A stretch of 64,000 bases of DNA from CAVTLG01 sp963802635 (GCA_963802635.1 CAWDJJ010000001.1:2914001-2978000), one strand, 5' to 3'. Counted from the first letter of the stretch, positions 10,681 through 19,787 are shown. Program-made: numbers and translations. The notes: generated by a model not told the origin, from the sequence alone.

Positions 10681-12678
10681 TCAGCCTTCTTGATTGAGCC
10701 AGCGCACATCTGTCGGTGTTAGCTCTATACTGAGAGCTGGCAAAGACGTACGCGTCTCCGAGAGCAGGCGCGGGCCAATGAGAGGGAAGGTGGGAAATGG
10801 CTGGTTGAGCACATAGGCTAACGCTATATTGATTGGCAAAACATTGCGCCTCTGTGCCAGTTCATTGACACGCTCAAGGCGACGAAAATTGTCCTCGCTA
10901 TACCAACAACGCACAAGTTCTGCATCCGAGAAATCATGCGGCCTGGCACGTCCCGTAAAGAAGCCGCGCGCCTGGCTGGACCATGCCATAATTGGCATCT
11001 GCGTCTGCACAAGCCAGCTACGCGACCGCTCATCTGATGCGGCAATACAACCATCCCAGACAGGTTCAACCATATGCGCAAGGCTAAAGTTATTACTTAC
11101 GGCACTAAAACCGGCAAGTCCATGTGTAGCAGCCCAGTCGTTCGCCTGTTGGATACGCTCAATAGACCAGTTGGAGGCTCCAAACACACGCAGACGCCCA
11201 GCCCGTTTGTGCTCGTTGAGAGCTGAGATGAACTCTCCAACCGGGATCGCTGGATTGTCACGATGCAACATATAGATATCCACATAGTCGGTTTGCAAAC
11301 GCTCCAGACTCTCCCGCAATTGCCAGTCAATGGCCTCAGGATTACAATACGGCGTGTGCGCACCTTTATCGAGAAGCACTACTTGCTCACGGATAGCACG
11401 ATTTTTGACCCAGTCACCGAGCAACCGCTCACATTGGCCCTCACCATAGATATAAGCAGTATCAAAACAATTCCCACCCTGCTCAAAGAAGTCATCAAAC
11501 ATCACAGAAGCATGCGGCCATGTAGTCTGGTTATCCACACCCAGGACCAGACGCGAGATGGGCTTCTCAATACCAGCGATACGGCCGTACTTCATGAAGC
11601 TATGAGGACGCACAGCCAGCGGGCGCTTATGAATAGGCAAGGCCTGTCCTGGCCCGTTGGGACGCTCAATATCATACGTGAGACCAATAGCGGCTCGCCA
11701 GCGATCAAGCGTCCGCATGTTGCCAAGCGTATCTTCCCAGCTCATCGTGGGCGACTGGCGCGCGTCGATGGAAGCCGCAACGGTGTCAGCCTCCATAGCG
11801 TACAAACCTGCTTTGTGCCCAACGATGACCTCGCGTGCCGACGGCTCGTCATCTCTCTGGATGATGATACGCGTGTCCTCGCCAGCGGGTGGTAGCCAGG
11901 GATCGGGCAGGAACAGAGAACCCTCAGAACCAAAGAGGCGCACAACGTTCTCGCCATTCACCTGCACACCCGTAAAGAGCTGCGCGAGAATACCTCCTGG
12001 AAAAGCAAGCGAAGCGACGGTATATTCATCAACGCGGCTACGCTCACCAATCTGCGCAGTGGCGACAATATCCATAGGTTCGGCAAAGGCTTTGCCAACG
12101 GCGGCACCGGCCAGCAGACGGGCAACTGAAACACAGTAACCACCAACATCCAGGATAGCTCCACCCCCCAGCGCATTGTCCAACAAGCGACTCTCAAAGT
12201 TAAGATCCGTGTGAAAAGAAAAGGTGGCCTGGATGACCCGTATCTGACCAATCACACCAGCATGGATCAACTCGACCAGCCTGGCAATTTGTGGATGACC
12301 ACGATACATATAGGCTTCCATCAGAAACACATCGTTACGCTGGGCTGCTTCAATCATTGCCATGGCCTCAGCGTGGTTGAGTCCAATGGGCTTTTCACAT
12401 AAGATATGTTTGCCAGCTTCGGCAGCTTTGATTGCCCATTCAGCGTGCCAGGGATGCGGAGTGGCGATATAAACCGCCTGTACATCTTTGTCGGCAAGCA
12501 CCTGCTCATAGCTACCATAGCTCCGAGGTACATGCCAACTCTGGCTAAAGCGCTCAGCAGACGCTTGCGTACGACTGCCCACCGCTATGAGTGTACCGGT
12601 TTGGGAGTGTGCAAGACCATCAGCAAAGATGCCTGCAATTCTACCAGTACCAATAATGCCCCAGAAGAGCTGCTTCAT
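10681..12678 (-). CDS. Gfo/Idh/MocA oxidoreductase fused to aldo/keto reductase
   Basis: One 665-residue chain carries two NAD(P)-dependent sugar-type oxidoreductases. Residues 1 to about 340 form a Gfo/Idh/MocA protein: a Rossmann start GIIGTGRIAG, the CEKPIG motif and the GGGAILDVGGYCV segment. After a linker, residues from about 365 form an aldo/keto reductase with the catalytic set visible: Asp and Tyr in FDTAYIYG, Lys in LLDKG, His in YMLHRD. Both halves look intact. The fusion suggests consecutive redox steps on one sugar or polyol, which is inference. GGAGGAGG precedes the ATG at 12678, which I choose over an in-frame ATG at 12702. Confidence 0.9.
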   Translation of the reverse strand: MKQLFWGIIGTGRIAGIFADGLAHSQTGTLIAVGSRTQASAERFSQSWHVPRSYGSYEQVLADKDVQAVYIATPHPWHAEWAIKAAEAGKHILCEKPIGLNHAEAMAMIEAAQRNDVFLMEAYMYRGHPQIARLVELIHAGVIGQIRVIQATFSFHTDLNFESRLLDNALGGGAILDVGGYCVSVARLLAGAAVGKAFAEPMDIVATAQIGERSRVDEYTVASLAFPGGILAQLFTGVQVNGENVVRLFGSEGSLFLPDPWLPPAGEDTRIIIQRDDEPSAREVIVGHKAGLYAMEADTVAASIDARQSPTMSWEDTLGNMRTLDRWRAAIGLTYDIERPNGPGQALPIHKRPLAVRPHSFMKYGRIAGIEKPISRLVLGVDNQTTWPHASVMFDDFFEQGGNCFDTAYIYGEGQCERLLGDWVKNRAIREQVVLLDKGAHTPYCNPEAIDWQLRESLERLQTDYVDIYMLHRDNPAIPVGEFISALNEHKRAGRLRVFGASNWSIERIQQANDWAATHGLAGFSAVSNNFSLAHMVEPVWDGCIAASDERSRSWLVQTQMPIMAWSSQARGFFTGRARPHDFSDAELVRCWYSEDNFRRLERVNELAQRRNVLPINIALAYVLNQPFPTFPLIGPRLLSETRTSLPALSIELTPTDVRWLNQEG

Positions 12679-12750
12679 GACACGCCTCCTCCAGACTAAC
12701 ATACAAATCCAATAATTATTCGCACATAGAGTACGCTACAGTATTGCTAC

Positions 12751-13404
12751 CTAGTTTAATAAAACGCGGTCGTCTGGGAGCTTGTTGGAGAGGATCTGAC
12801 GCAAGAATGGGATCTCCCGACGTAGAATGGCGATCTCTTCGTATAAACGTTGTTGTGTAGAGGTGAACTCAAGACAGCGCTGCTTATGTACATCCTCAAT
12901 CTCCAGGAAATGAGCAATGAAATGTGAAAGATCCTCGGGTAACGCCGGTAAATTTGTCTCCAGCTCTTGCTCATCCACAGCCTCAAGCACCATGTTCAGA
13001 TAGGTTTCAAAGAGATGCCGCACCCTTTGCATCGGCTCAACCAGCTCTTCTGCTGGTTCAAGTACATCATCATAGAACTCAACCTGGGCTGAAAGATAGG
13101 TTCTCCCACGATGCTGGCTGAGAATACGAAAACGACGGATACCGACGGCCATGAGATCGTAACAGCCATCCTCTAGCTGATTCAAATTGTGTATCTCTGC
13201 CATGGTACCAATAGCATAAGGCCCCTCATGCTTATAGTCGCTACCAGGCTTCGCTAGGACAACACCAAAGGGCTTGTCTTCTAACTGACAATCCTCAATC
13301 ATCTGACAATCCTCAGGCTCAATAACATGCAAAGGCATGACCGTTCCCGGAAAAAGCACAAGGTTCAACGGATACAAAGGAAGTTCGATGGCAGCGGTTG
13401 ACAT
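12751..13404 (-). CDS. LON substrate-binding domain protein
   Basis: A 217-residue protein that corresponds to the N-terminal substrate-binding domain of Lon protease without the AAA+ or protease parts. The diagnostic start IELPLYPLNLVLFPGTVMPLH is present, followed by GVVLAKPGS and the YDLMAVGIRRFRI segment, then a helical C-terminal half. Stand-alone proteins of this type are common in bacteria and their role is unsettled; substrate recognition is a reasonable guess. AGGAGG lies a few bases before the ATG at 13404. It runs in the same direction as the fusion oxidoreductase but about 70 bp separates them, so co-transcription is possible but unproven. Confidence 0.9.
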   Translation of the reverse strand: MSTAAIELPLYPLNLVLFPGTVMPLHVIEPEDCQMIEDCQLEDKPFGVVLAKPGSDYKHEGPYAIGTMAEIHNLNQLEDGCYDLMAVGIRRFRILSQHRGRTYLSAQVEFYDDVLEPAEELVEPMQRVRHLFETYLNMVLEAVDEQELETNLPALPEDLSHFIAHFLEIEDVHKQRCLEFTSTQQRLYEEIAILRREIPFLRQILSNKLPDDRVLLN

Positions 13405-13860
13405 AATCAGGAAGCCTCCTCAAATGCCTTCTACTAGTAACAGGCAATCTCATGCATCGGAAGCCATGCAGAGCAAGTTAACAATGTGTCCGCGTACAGC
13501 TACACAACGCGCGAAGCATAGCCGGTAATGATTGCTTGCAAACAACACGTTCTCAAACAGGCCGCCATTTGCGCATCTCTATCACCACACCTCTCCCAGA
13601 GAGTACGAATGTTACGCTAGAATAGTTGCAAAACTTCCCGGTTAATAAATAATCCCGAGCTTCACTAACGGTAAAGGTGCAAGAATGATGTCCCTTCGAT
13701 ACGTTTGTGCAAATTTGAAGAAAGGCTTGGTGATAGATGGTGACACGAAAAAGGAGACACTTTTCCCCATCTGGATGAAGAATAACCAGGGTGGAACCGT
13801 TGCATTGATCGGGCTATGCGCTATGAGCAGAGTAATAAACGGCTACAATCCACAAAAATG
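13405..13860. other. Intergenic stretch without a supported gene
   Basis: A plus-strand open frame from 13685 overlaps the end of the YqeY gene, lacks a clear ribosome binding site and resembles no known protein, so I do not call it. The promoter of the LON-domain gene should lie in the left part, but I cannot place it with confidence. Confidence 0.5.
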
Positions 13861-13889
13861 GTCCGCCAGAAAGTTCCCTCCTGGCGGAC
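13854..13889 (-). terminator. Rho-independent terminator of the YqeY gene
   Basis: A perfect 9-bp stem (GTCCGCCAG at 13861-13869 and CTGGCGGAC at 13881-13889) is followed on the minus strand by a T-run (A5 on the plus strand at 13854-13858). It sits 20 bp beyond the YqeY stop, in the right orientation. Confidence 0.8.
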
Positions 13890-13909
13890 TCTCCACAGTA
13901 CATACGATT

Positions 13910-14389
13910 TCACGCCGTCATCTCTTTGACAATACGCTGCACACGAACTCCACTTGCCTGCCCCTTTGTTTCTTTCGCCGCTAGCGGCATCACACGCCTG
14001 AACTCTTTGCCTTGCTCCGTAACCAGGCGAGAGACAATCGCACGAATATCATCATCACTGAGCTGCGAAGCCTGCAGATAGGTTTGTAAAATGTCCATTT
14101 CGCGTTGTTCTTTGTCAGCCAGATCGTCACGTTTGCCTTGCCTGTAAAGCGGGATCGCTTGACTGCGCTTTTTGACTTCTTGTTCCAACACGCGCACGCA
14201 ATCAGCCTCAGTCAGCGGCTGTCCATACTCGGCATTCTTACGATCAGTACGCGCGATCTCAAGATTATGAATGGCCCCCAATGCCATGCGCAACGTGTCC
14301 AAGCGAGATTGATCGCGCTGGCGCTGGGCGTCCTGAATATCTTTTCTTAGCTGCTGCTCGATGGGGAATTCCTGTCGCGCTGCTGCCAT
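13910..14389 (-). CDS. GatB/YqeY domain protein
   Basis: A 159-residue YqeY-family protein: an all-helical domain related to the C-terminal part of GatB, thought to bind tRNA or tRNA-like substrates. Visible family segments are LRKDIQDAQRQRD, LRMALGAIHNLEI, the VLEQEVKKRSQAIPLYRQGKR helix and AKETKGQASG near the C-terminus. Length is normal. AGAAAGGA precedes the ATG. A small hairpin with a GCC-TGAA-GGC tip (14409-14431) sits in the leader. It is divergent from the beta-CASP nuclease gene and has its own terminator. Confidence 0.92.
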   Translation of the reverse strand: MAAARQEFPIEQQLRKDIQDAQRQRDQSRLDTLRMALGAIHNLEIARTDRKNAEYGQPLTEADCVRVLEQEVKKRSQAIPLYRQGKRDDLADKEQREMDILQTYLQASQLSDDDIRAIVSRLVTEQGKEFRRVMPLAAKETKGQASGVRVQRIVKEMTA

Positions 14390-14546
14390 AAAACAATCCT
14401 TTCTGGGAACCCTCAGCCTGAAGGCGTGAGGGAGGAAAAATATGCCTTCATTTTACCACATGACCAACTGTCTTGTTTGGCTTTGCACCAGGGCAGTCAT
14501 TTGGAGCTATTCTTCCCTTCTTCTCAAATTTTCAGGGACTAAAGCC

Positions 14547-14575
14547 TTTTTGCTAAAAAATTTCTATGGTATAGT
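14547..14575 (+). promoter_or_regulatory. Probable sigma-A promoter of the beta-CASP nuclease gene
   Basis: A TATAGT -10 box lies at 14570-14575, with a weak TTTTTG -35 candidate 17 bp upstream at 14547-14552. The implied start of transcription is near 14582, at the first base pairs of the leader hairpin. The call rests on the -10 and on its placement. Confidence 0.5.
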
Positions 14576-14583
14576 AAAGAGGT

Positions 14584-14648
14584 GGAAGTCTCGCTTCATC
14601 AGGGAGCAAAGAGACACAGCCTTCTTTGCTCCCTGATGCGAGACTTCC
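14584..14648 (+). promoter_or_regulatory. Long leader hairpin upstream of the beta-CASP nuclease gene
   Basis: Positions 14584-14611 and 14624-14648 form a 25-bp perfectly paired stem, interrupted only by a 3-nt bulge (14595-14597) on the left arm, with a 12-nt loop. It ends 29 nt before the ATG at 14678 and begins at the predicted transcription start. Such a 5' terminal duplex could protect the mRNA or be a substrate for the nuclease encoded downstream, giving autoregulation; that role is inference. Confidence 0.7.
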
Positions 14649-14677
14649 GCGAGAGAAAACACACGAAGAGGAAGCAT

Positions 14678-17600
14678 ATGCGAGTTGTTTTTGTGGGCGG
14701 CGCATCTGGAGTCGGAGCTTCTTGCATTGCGCTCGAAATTGCTCAGCAATGGATCATCGTAGACGCAGGTGTACGCGTCGATCGCAAAAGTGATCCCTTG
14801 CCAGATTTAGCGCTGCTTGAAGGCAAGCATGTCCGTGCCATCTTTGTCACCCACGCGCATGCTGACCATATTGGCGCACTCCCACTAGTACATCAGGCGT
14901 TTCCCACGGCTCCCATCTTCGCTTCGCGCGCTACTGGTCTGTTAATGGAAGTCATGCTGGCCGACGCGCTGAAGATCATGAACAAACGGGCCGTTGAGGA
15001 GATGGAAATTCCGCTCTATCCCGGCGAATTGCTATCCAGTATGCTCAATCAGGTCCGTCCATTACCAGTTGGCGAAACGCTGACGCTCCCACAGCTACCG
15101 GGAGTTACTCTCTCTGCCAGCCGGGCTGGACATATCGCTGGTGCGGTCAGTTTTCGTTTTACCGGACCTGATGGCACACTGGTTATCTCTGGCGATATCA
15201 GTAGCACCGCCCAGCGCACCGTCCTGGGGGCGCTCCCGCCCCCAGTGGAGTACTGCGATCTGCTCGTCCTGGAATCCACCTATGGCTCACGCCTGCACCC
15301 CAATCGTCAGGGCGAAGAACACCGCCTTTCACTGGCGGTGGCTGAGCGTATCGCGCACGGTGGGCATACGTTGATCCCTTGTTTCGGTCTGGGACGCGGT
15401 CAGGAACTCCTGCTTGTTTTGCAGGCAGCACAGGAGAAGGGGCAAATCCCTGATTTTCCCATCTATGTCGATGGCTTGGTCAGGCGCGTCTGCGCGACGT
15501 ACCAGCTCTTGCCTGAAGCCTTGCCACCGGTTCTACAGCGCCAGATCCGCAAGGGCTACCTGCCGTTCACCGGGCGCACTGTTACCTTTGTGCGCGACGA
15601 GCGCGAGCGTGAGCGTATCCTGGCTGGTCCACCTGCCTGTATCGTGAGCAGTTCGGGCATGCTGACCGGCGGGCCGAGTGTCTGGTACGCGCAACGTCTG
15701 GCAGCGCAAGAGCAGGCGGCGATCTTCATCACGGGCTACCAGGATGAGGAGTCACCCGGCAAACGCCTGTTGGACCTCGCCGAGCAGAAAAAGAGCACGC
15801 TCGATCTGAATGGCACCTCCGTCCAGGTACGCTGCCATGTCGCCAAATATAGCCTGAGTGCGCACGCCGATGGCGGCGAACTCGCCGCCTATGCCGCTGC
15901 GCTCAAGCCGCGCAGGGTTGCGTTGGTGCATGGTGACGAAGAGGCCCGCCTGGCACTGCGCCGTTTACTTAGCGAAACAGAGGTCCTGCTGCCGGAAAAC
16001 GGCTCGACCATGACGCCACCAAGCGCTCGCGGGAAACAGAGCAGACAAGTGGGGCATGGTCAGGTCCTGCCCACACTCCCTGTAGGCATCGGTCAGGGAC
16101 GCGAACTCAGTCTGGCAACACTCCCGGAACTCTGGCAGGCCGTGACGAACATTCCAGCATTGCGCATTGTCACCACCCGCGAACTGGCCTCTCTGTGGTA
16201 TGGCGTCACAACTCAAGCCACGACCGGCAACATTCTGGATGTTCTGGGGAGCGATAACGAGCAGCGCTACTTTATTCGCCAGCAAGCACTTGAAGAGGCC
16301 TACCGGGTGCGGGGACAGAGCGAAGAGGCACCAGGCGATGTTCTGGGAGATCTGGTGGGCAAGATTCTGCTTGTTGAGATCAGCCCAGGCAGCTACCAGC
16401 CAGTGCTCTGTCTGGGAATTGAGCAGGGTGCCAGAATCCGCGTCCAGCATCCCAGAGGCGTTGATTTTATGCGCTCGCGCTATCCCTTTGCCTCCATCCT
16501 GGACGTCCTGGGCGAACCCGACGAAAAGATGCGCACTGGACGATTGGGCATGGCTGAAGGGCTGGACGACCTACTCAGAACCGCACGCCGGGTGCGTCGG
16601 CGTCTCTCTGCCCATACGCTGGCCCGCCAGTGCCAGGAAGAAGTCACCTACACGCTTGGAGACCTCTGCCAGTTAGCCGGGGTCTCCGCCACTGCCCTGA
16701 ACAATCGCCTTGCCGTCGCGAAAATCCTCGCGAAACATCCTCTGATCTTTGTGCAGCAGCGCACCCTGATGGAAGGCGAGGGTCTGGCTCTCTATATGCT
16801 GGCACCAGAATGGAGCGAGGCACTGGAACTGCCAGAGGAAGCGCTACGCCCGGACCAGAACTGGATTCAGGAGATTATCCAGAAATACCTCGGCGAGGCC
16901 AGCGATCTTTACCGCCGTAGCATCGATCCAGATACCGGCGAGGTCACTCTGGCCTTCCATTTCCCAGCCGTTGCCGAGCAGCGCTACGCCGGGCAGCTCG
17001 CTGCCATTGCTGAGGAGGCTGGCGTCCCGGTTTCCCTCACCCCCCAACCACATCAGGGCGAACTCGTGCATCTAGCTTCTCGTCTCCTGCCCCCTGGCCT
17101 GAGCGAACGCGGCTCCCCGTCAATCTACCACGAGAGCCAGTTGATCCAGCTCAAATACTCCGGATTGGCTTCACAGGAGGCCATCGTCGAGACTCAACAG
17201 TCCTTTCAAGGCCAGACCGGCTGGCAACTCAAACTGGACGTGCAGATCAACGACCTGATCGACGCACCAGTGCCCACGCGAAATCAGGCCGGGGTGCCGA
17301 TGGATCAGCACGCCGCCATCCAGATCGCGCAACAGGCGCTGCGCGATCTGCCCGGCTATCGCAAGGTTGGCGCAGAATCAGGTCGCTGGCTGCTGCACGC
17401 GCGTTTCCATTTTCCAGAAATTGCCCGTCAACGTTATGGAGACCTCTTTGAGGAAATTGAGGCGCGCACGGGTTGGCAGGTACAGGTTCTGGAGGGGGTT
17501 CACCAGGAAGCGCTGGCTACAGTGGCTCGTTCTGTCCTGCCCCAGGACCTTACGCTACTAGGCGTACCCTCAATCCATCAGAACCAACAGACCGTTTTGC

Positions 17601-17707
17601 TCCAGTACAAAGGCACAACCTCCCAGGAAGCCATCGTAGCGGCGCAAGAGCAATTTGCTAAGGAGACTGGCTGGCACCTTACCATGGTAAAGAAGAGCAG
17701 TTCTTAA
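14678..17707 (+). CDS. Metallo-beta-lactamase/beta-CASP nuclease with long C-terminal extension
   Basis: The N-terminal 450 residues match the beta-CASP ribonuclease type: the metal motif HAHADHIG (His59, His61, Asp63, His64), a later single His and Asp (SRAGHIAGAV, VISGDIS), the beta-CASP segment with SSSGMLTGG, and a C-terminal KYSLSAHAD histidine near residue 396. Relatives cleave RNA endo- or 5'-exonucleolytically. About 550 further residues are unusual: a middle region with a predicted winged-helix-like stretch (ALNNRLAVAKIL), then two related repeats (about residues 792-851 and 942-1003) sharing SRLLPPGLSERGSPSIYH-type and SQEAIVETQ-type segments. I cannot name this extension; substrate binding is a guess. 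GAGGAA before the ATG supports 14678; the frame is open further upstream. Confidence 0.85.
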   Translation: MRVVFVGGASGVGASCIALEIAQQWIIVDAGVRVDRKSDPLPDLALLEGKHVRAIFVTHAHADHIGALPLVHQAFPTAPIFASRATGLLMEVMLADALKIMNKRAVEEMEIPLYPGELLSSMLNQVRPLPVGETLTLPQLPGVTLSASRAGHIAGAVSFRFTGPDGTLVISGDISSTAQRTVLGALPPPVEYCDLLVLESTYGSRLHPNRQGEEHRLSLAVAERIAHGGHTLIPCFGLGRGQELLLVLQAAQEKGQIPDFPIYVDGLVRRVCATYQLLPEALPPVLQRQIRKGYLPFTGRTVTFVRDERERERILAGPPACIVSSSGMLTGGPSVWYAQRLAAQEQAAIFITGYQDEESPGKRLLDLAEQKKSTLDLNGTSVQVRCHVAKYSLSAHADGGELAAYAAALKPRRVALVHGDEEARLALRRLLSETEVLLPENGSTMTPPSARGKQSRQVGHGQVLPTLPVGIGQGRELSLATLPELWQAVTNIPALRIVTTRELASLWYGVTTQATTGNILDVLGSDNEQRYFIRQQALEEAYRVRGQSEEAPGDVLGDLVGKILLVEISPGSYQPVLCLGIEQGARIRVQHPRGVDFMRSRYPFASILDVLGEPDEKMRTGRLGMAEGLDDLLRTARRVRRRLSAHTLARQCQEEVTYTLGDLCQLAGVSATALNNRLAVAKILAKHPLIFVQQRTLMEGEGLALYMLAPEWSEALELPEEALRPDQNWIQEIIQKYLGEASDLYRRSIDPDTGEVTLAFHFPAVAEQRYAGQLAAIAEEAGVPVSLTPQPHQGELVHLASRLLPPGLSERGSPSIYHESQLIQLKYSGLASQEAIVETQQSFQGQTGWQLKLDVQINDLIDAPVPTRNQAGVPMDQHAAIQIAQQALRDLPGYRKVGAESGRWLLHARFHFPEIARQRYGDLFEEIEARTGWQVQVLEGVHQEALATVARSVLPQDLTLLGVPSIHQNQQTVLLQYKGTTSQEAIVAAQEQFAKETGWHLTMVKKSSS

Positions 17708-17715
17708 GAAGAACC

Positions 17716-17762
17716 TGAATGCGCGTGCCATGCGCGGTACACCATCTTAGCTCAAGACCTGA
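17716..17762 (+). repeat. 47-bp direct repeat, copy 1
   Basis: It matches 19741-19787 at 42 of 47 positions by eye. It starts 9 bp after the nuclease stop codon and contains a short inverted repeat (GTGCCA...CGGTAC). The two copies bracket the cassette of the two genes at 18019-19775. Confidence 0.75.
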
Positions 17763-18018
17763 GACAGAGTAGCACTCACCTGTGCTCGTCGCTTCCACTT
17801 GTCTGGTCAGAATTCCTTGTAGGAAGATGCCAATGTTGGAAGAAGCAACCAATTGTCCCTCTGTCTTCTTGTAAAAAAGAGGGAACAGCGGTTATACTGT
17901 ACTAATGAAAATCAGTCGCATGAGGTACTGAGCATTTCTCGGCAGAAAAGATGCGCAATCTGTGGGGCCTCTGGTCAGACAAGGCAAGACAAGCGACCAG
18001 TGGGCAGGTGATAAAATA

Positions 18019-18684
18019 ATGACAGATGAACCCCTGCGTAGGATAGAAGGCAGAATAGAACACGATGGCACCACGAAAACCCCAGAGATCCCCATGAGCG
18101 TCTTCGTCGCGGAGAGGAAAGCGCGTCCGTTAAGTCCCCTGCAGCAGACAGAACAGACCATCAAGGACTGCCAGGCGAAGCTGAAGGAATATGACCGCTA
18201 CTATCAAGGGAGTGAAATCCCAAGCATGCAGGGATTACGAAAAGAGTATGGGCAGATTATCAGATATGCTCGGTACTGCAAGACGGTCATTGGCTTGGGG
18301 AAGCCCTACCCAAGAGTATTCTCCGAGTCTTATCGCGAGTGTGCGCAGGATTTGCAGGATTTCCTGGAGAGGTATCCCAAAAAATTTGCAGGCTTTTTGA
18401 AGCAACAGGAGATGATTGCGCAGCGAGCTGATGACGTCACCCGAAGCCTCTTCAACCCAGCAGTGCTTCACCTGTCTCCTGAGAGAGTGCGTGAGCCAGC
18501 AAGCTATCTGCAAGCGGAGAAATTCATTCCGGCTGTAGACACTTCCTTGCGCTTTCGACCTACTCGCGTTCAAGATCTCTCTGAAGAACGCAACCGCTTG
18601 TGGGAAACCTATCACTGCGTGCGCTACTACGATGGAATTTTTCCTCCAAAGAAAATCGAGATACCTCCGTATCCCGCGAGGTAG
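18019..18684 (+). CDS. Hypothetical protein, first gene of HEAT cassette
   Basis: I recognise no family in this 221-residue product. It is soluble, Arg- and Gln-rich and probably helical, with an LQQTEQTIKDCQAKLKEYDR segment that could form a coiled coil. The ATG at 18019 is preceded by AGGTGAT at about 8 bp; an earlier in-frame GTG at 17962 has no good site. Its stop is 5 bp before the GTG I use for the HEAT-repeat gene, so the two are likely translationally coupled. Both lie between 47-bp direct repeats, which suggests they travel as a unit. Confidence 0.65.
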   Translation: MTDEPLRRIEGRIEHDGTTKTPEIPMSVFVAERKARPLSPLQQTEQTIKDCQAKLKEYDRYYQGSEIPSMQGLRKEYGQIIRYARYCKTVIGLGKPYPRVFSESYRECAQDLQDFLERYPKKFAGFLKQQEMIAQRADDVTRSLFNPAVLHLSPERVREPASYLQAEKFIPAVDTSLRFRPTRVQDLSEERNRLWETYHCVRYYDGIFPPKKIEIPPYPAR

Positions 18685-18689
18685 CCTAT

Positions 18690-19775
18690 GTGTGCGTCTT
18701 TTATCAGGCGTATGAGTATGCGTTCCAGGAATATGTCAAATCGTGTGAGGAGCAGGGTTGTCGGTGCCCTGGACACACGGTAGAGCGAACACAGCAGGAG
18801 CTGCGAGAGAGAAGGAGTCTGCTGGAGCAACAGCTTGGCTTTCCCGATATCCCAGCTCTCCTTGGGCACAAGGGCATGCTCTCCGAAGAACGGCGTGCTG
18901 CACTAACGCATGATTACGAGACGATCCAGCAGCAAGGATATACTGGGGACGGCTTCGCCCGGCTCGACGAGCTAGCAAACATCCTTGTTGTGGAACACAG
19001 CATGTATGAAGTGACTGGCATGACCGTCGAGAGCTTCACCGGTGCAGAAAAAGGAGAACATGAGCAAAAAATTGTGCAGCACATACAGAGGTATGCCAAA
19101 GAGTCAGGGGAGAGGACGTTGACGAAAAAAGTGACGGAAGTGCTAGAGAACGAGCAGATTGATCCAGGTGTGCGTAGAGAAATTGCACATGGGTTTGGGA
19201 GAGCTGCAGGCTCATTTCGATTGGAAAGCCTGGTGGGAATGGTCAAAGACAGCAAGCACATAGCAGAGGTGCGTAGAGCAGCAATATCAGAACTCTCTAC
19301 CATAGCGAGAAAGCATAGGCATGTCGAGGTCCGTAAGGCGGCCATGAAAGCCCTAGGAGAGATAGCCCAAGACGAGCAAGAGGATAGAGAAGTCCGTGAG
19401 AAGGCCATAGAGGCGCTAGGTAGGATAGCCAAGAACGAGAGACAGCCTCAATGGCTGCGTAGAGATGCAATAGCTCATCTTGAGACGCTGGGTGGAAGAG
19501 AAGCAGTATTAGATCTTGAAGAGATTGCACGAAAGGACGAAGTGGCTATATATGTCCGTAAAGCGGCCACAAAGGCCCTGGGAGCGATAGCCAAAAACAG
19601 GGATCAGTCTCCAGAGATGCGTATGACTGCAATAGGCGTTCTTGAGCATGTGGGAGGAGAAGAAGCAATGTTAACGCTTCGGGAGATTGCCCAAAATGAC
19701 CGAGAGAATGTAGGCGTCCGTATGACGGCCATATTGGCTTTGAATGCGCGTACCATGCGTGGTACACAATCCTAG
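18690..19775 (+). CDS. HEAT-repeat protein
   Basis: The C-terminal half (about residues 190-360) is a run of HEAT-like repeats of about 30 residues with the pattern VRxAAxxALGxIA (for example VRKAAMKALGEIAQ and VRKAATKALGAIAK), a protein-binding solenoid. The N-terminal half is not recognised. I choose GTG at 18690, which follows a GAGGT site made by the end of the upstream gene; the frame is open back to 18600, overlapping that gene. Its last codons and TAG stop lie inside the second copy of the 47-bp repeat, so the gene ends within repeat sequence. Solenoid proteins of this type are scaffolds; no partner besides the coupled gene is evident. Confidence 0.7.
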   Translation: MCVFYQAYEYAFQEYVKSCEEQGCRCPGHTVERTQQELRERRSLLEQQLGFPDIPALLGHKGMLSEERRAALTHDYETIQQQGYTGDGFARLDELANILVVEHSMYEVTGMTVESFTGAEKGEHEQKIVQHIQRYAKESGERTLTKKVTEVLENEQIDPGVRREIAHGFGRAAGSFRLESLVGMVKDSKHIAEVRRAAISELSTIARKHRHVEVRKAAMKALGEIAQDEQEDREVREKAIEALGRIAKNERQPQWLRRDAIAHLETLGGREAVLDLEEIARKDEVAIYVRKAATKALGAIAKNRDQSPEMRMTAIGVLEHVGGEEAMLTLREIAQNDRENVGVRMTAILALNARTMRGTQS

Positions 19776-19787
19776 CTCAAGATCTGA
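19741..19787 (+). repeat. 47-bp direct repeat, copy 2
   Basis: Partner of 17716-17762. It supplies the final 11 codons and stop of the HEAT gene and carries a perfect GTACCA-TGCG-TGGTAC inverted repeat at 19750-19765. A similar palindrome (GTACCATGATGGTAC) occurs at 28841-28855. Confidence 0.75.

Noticed and set aside
13685..13984. Plus-strand open frame before and over the end of the YqeY gene
   Set aside because: No ribosome binding site, no family resemblance, and it runs through the YqeY terminator hairpin.
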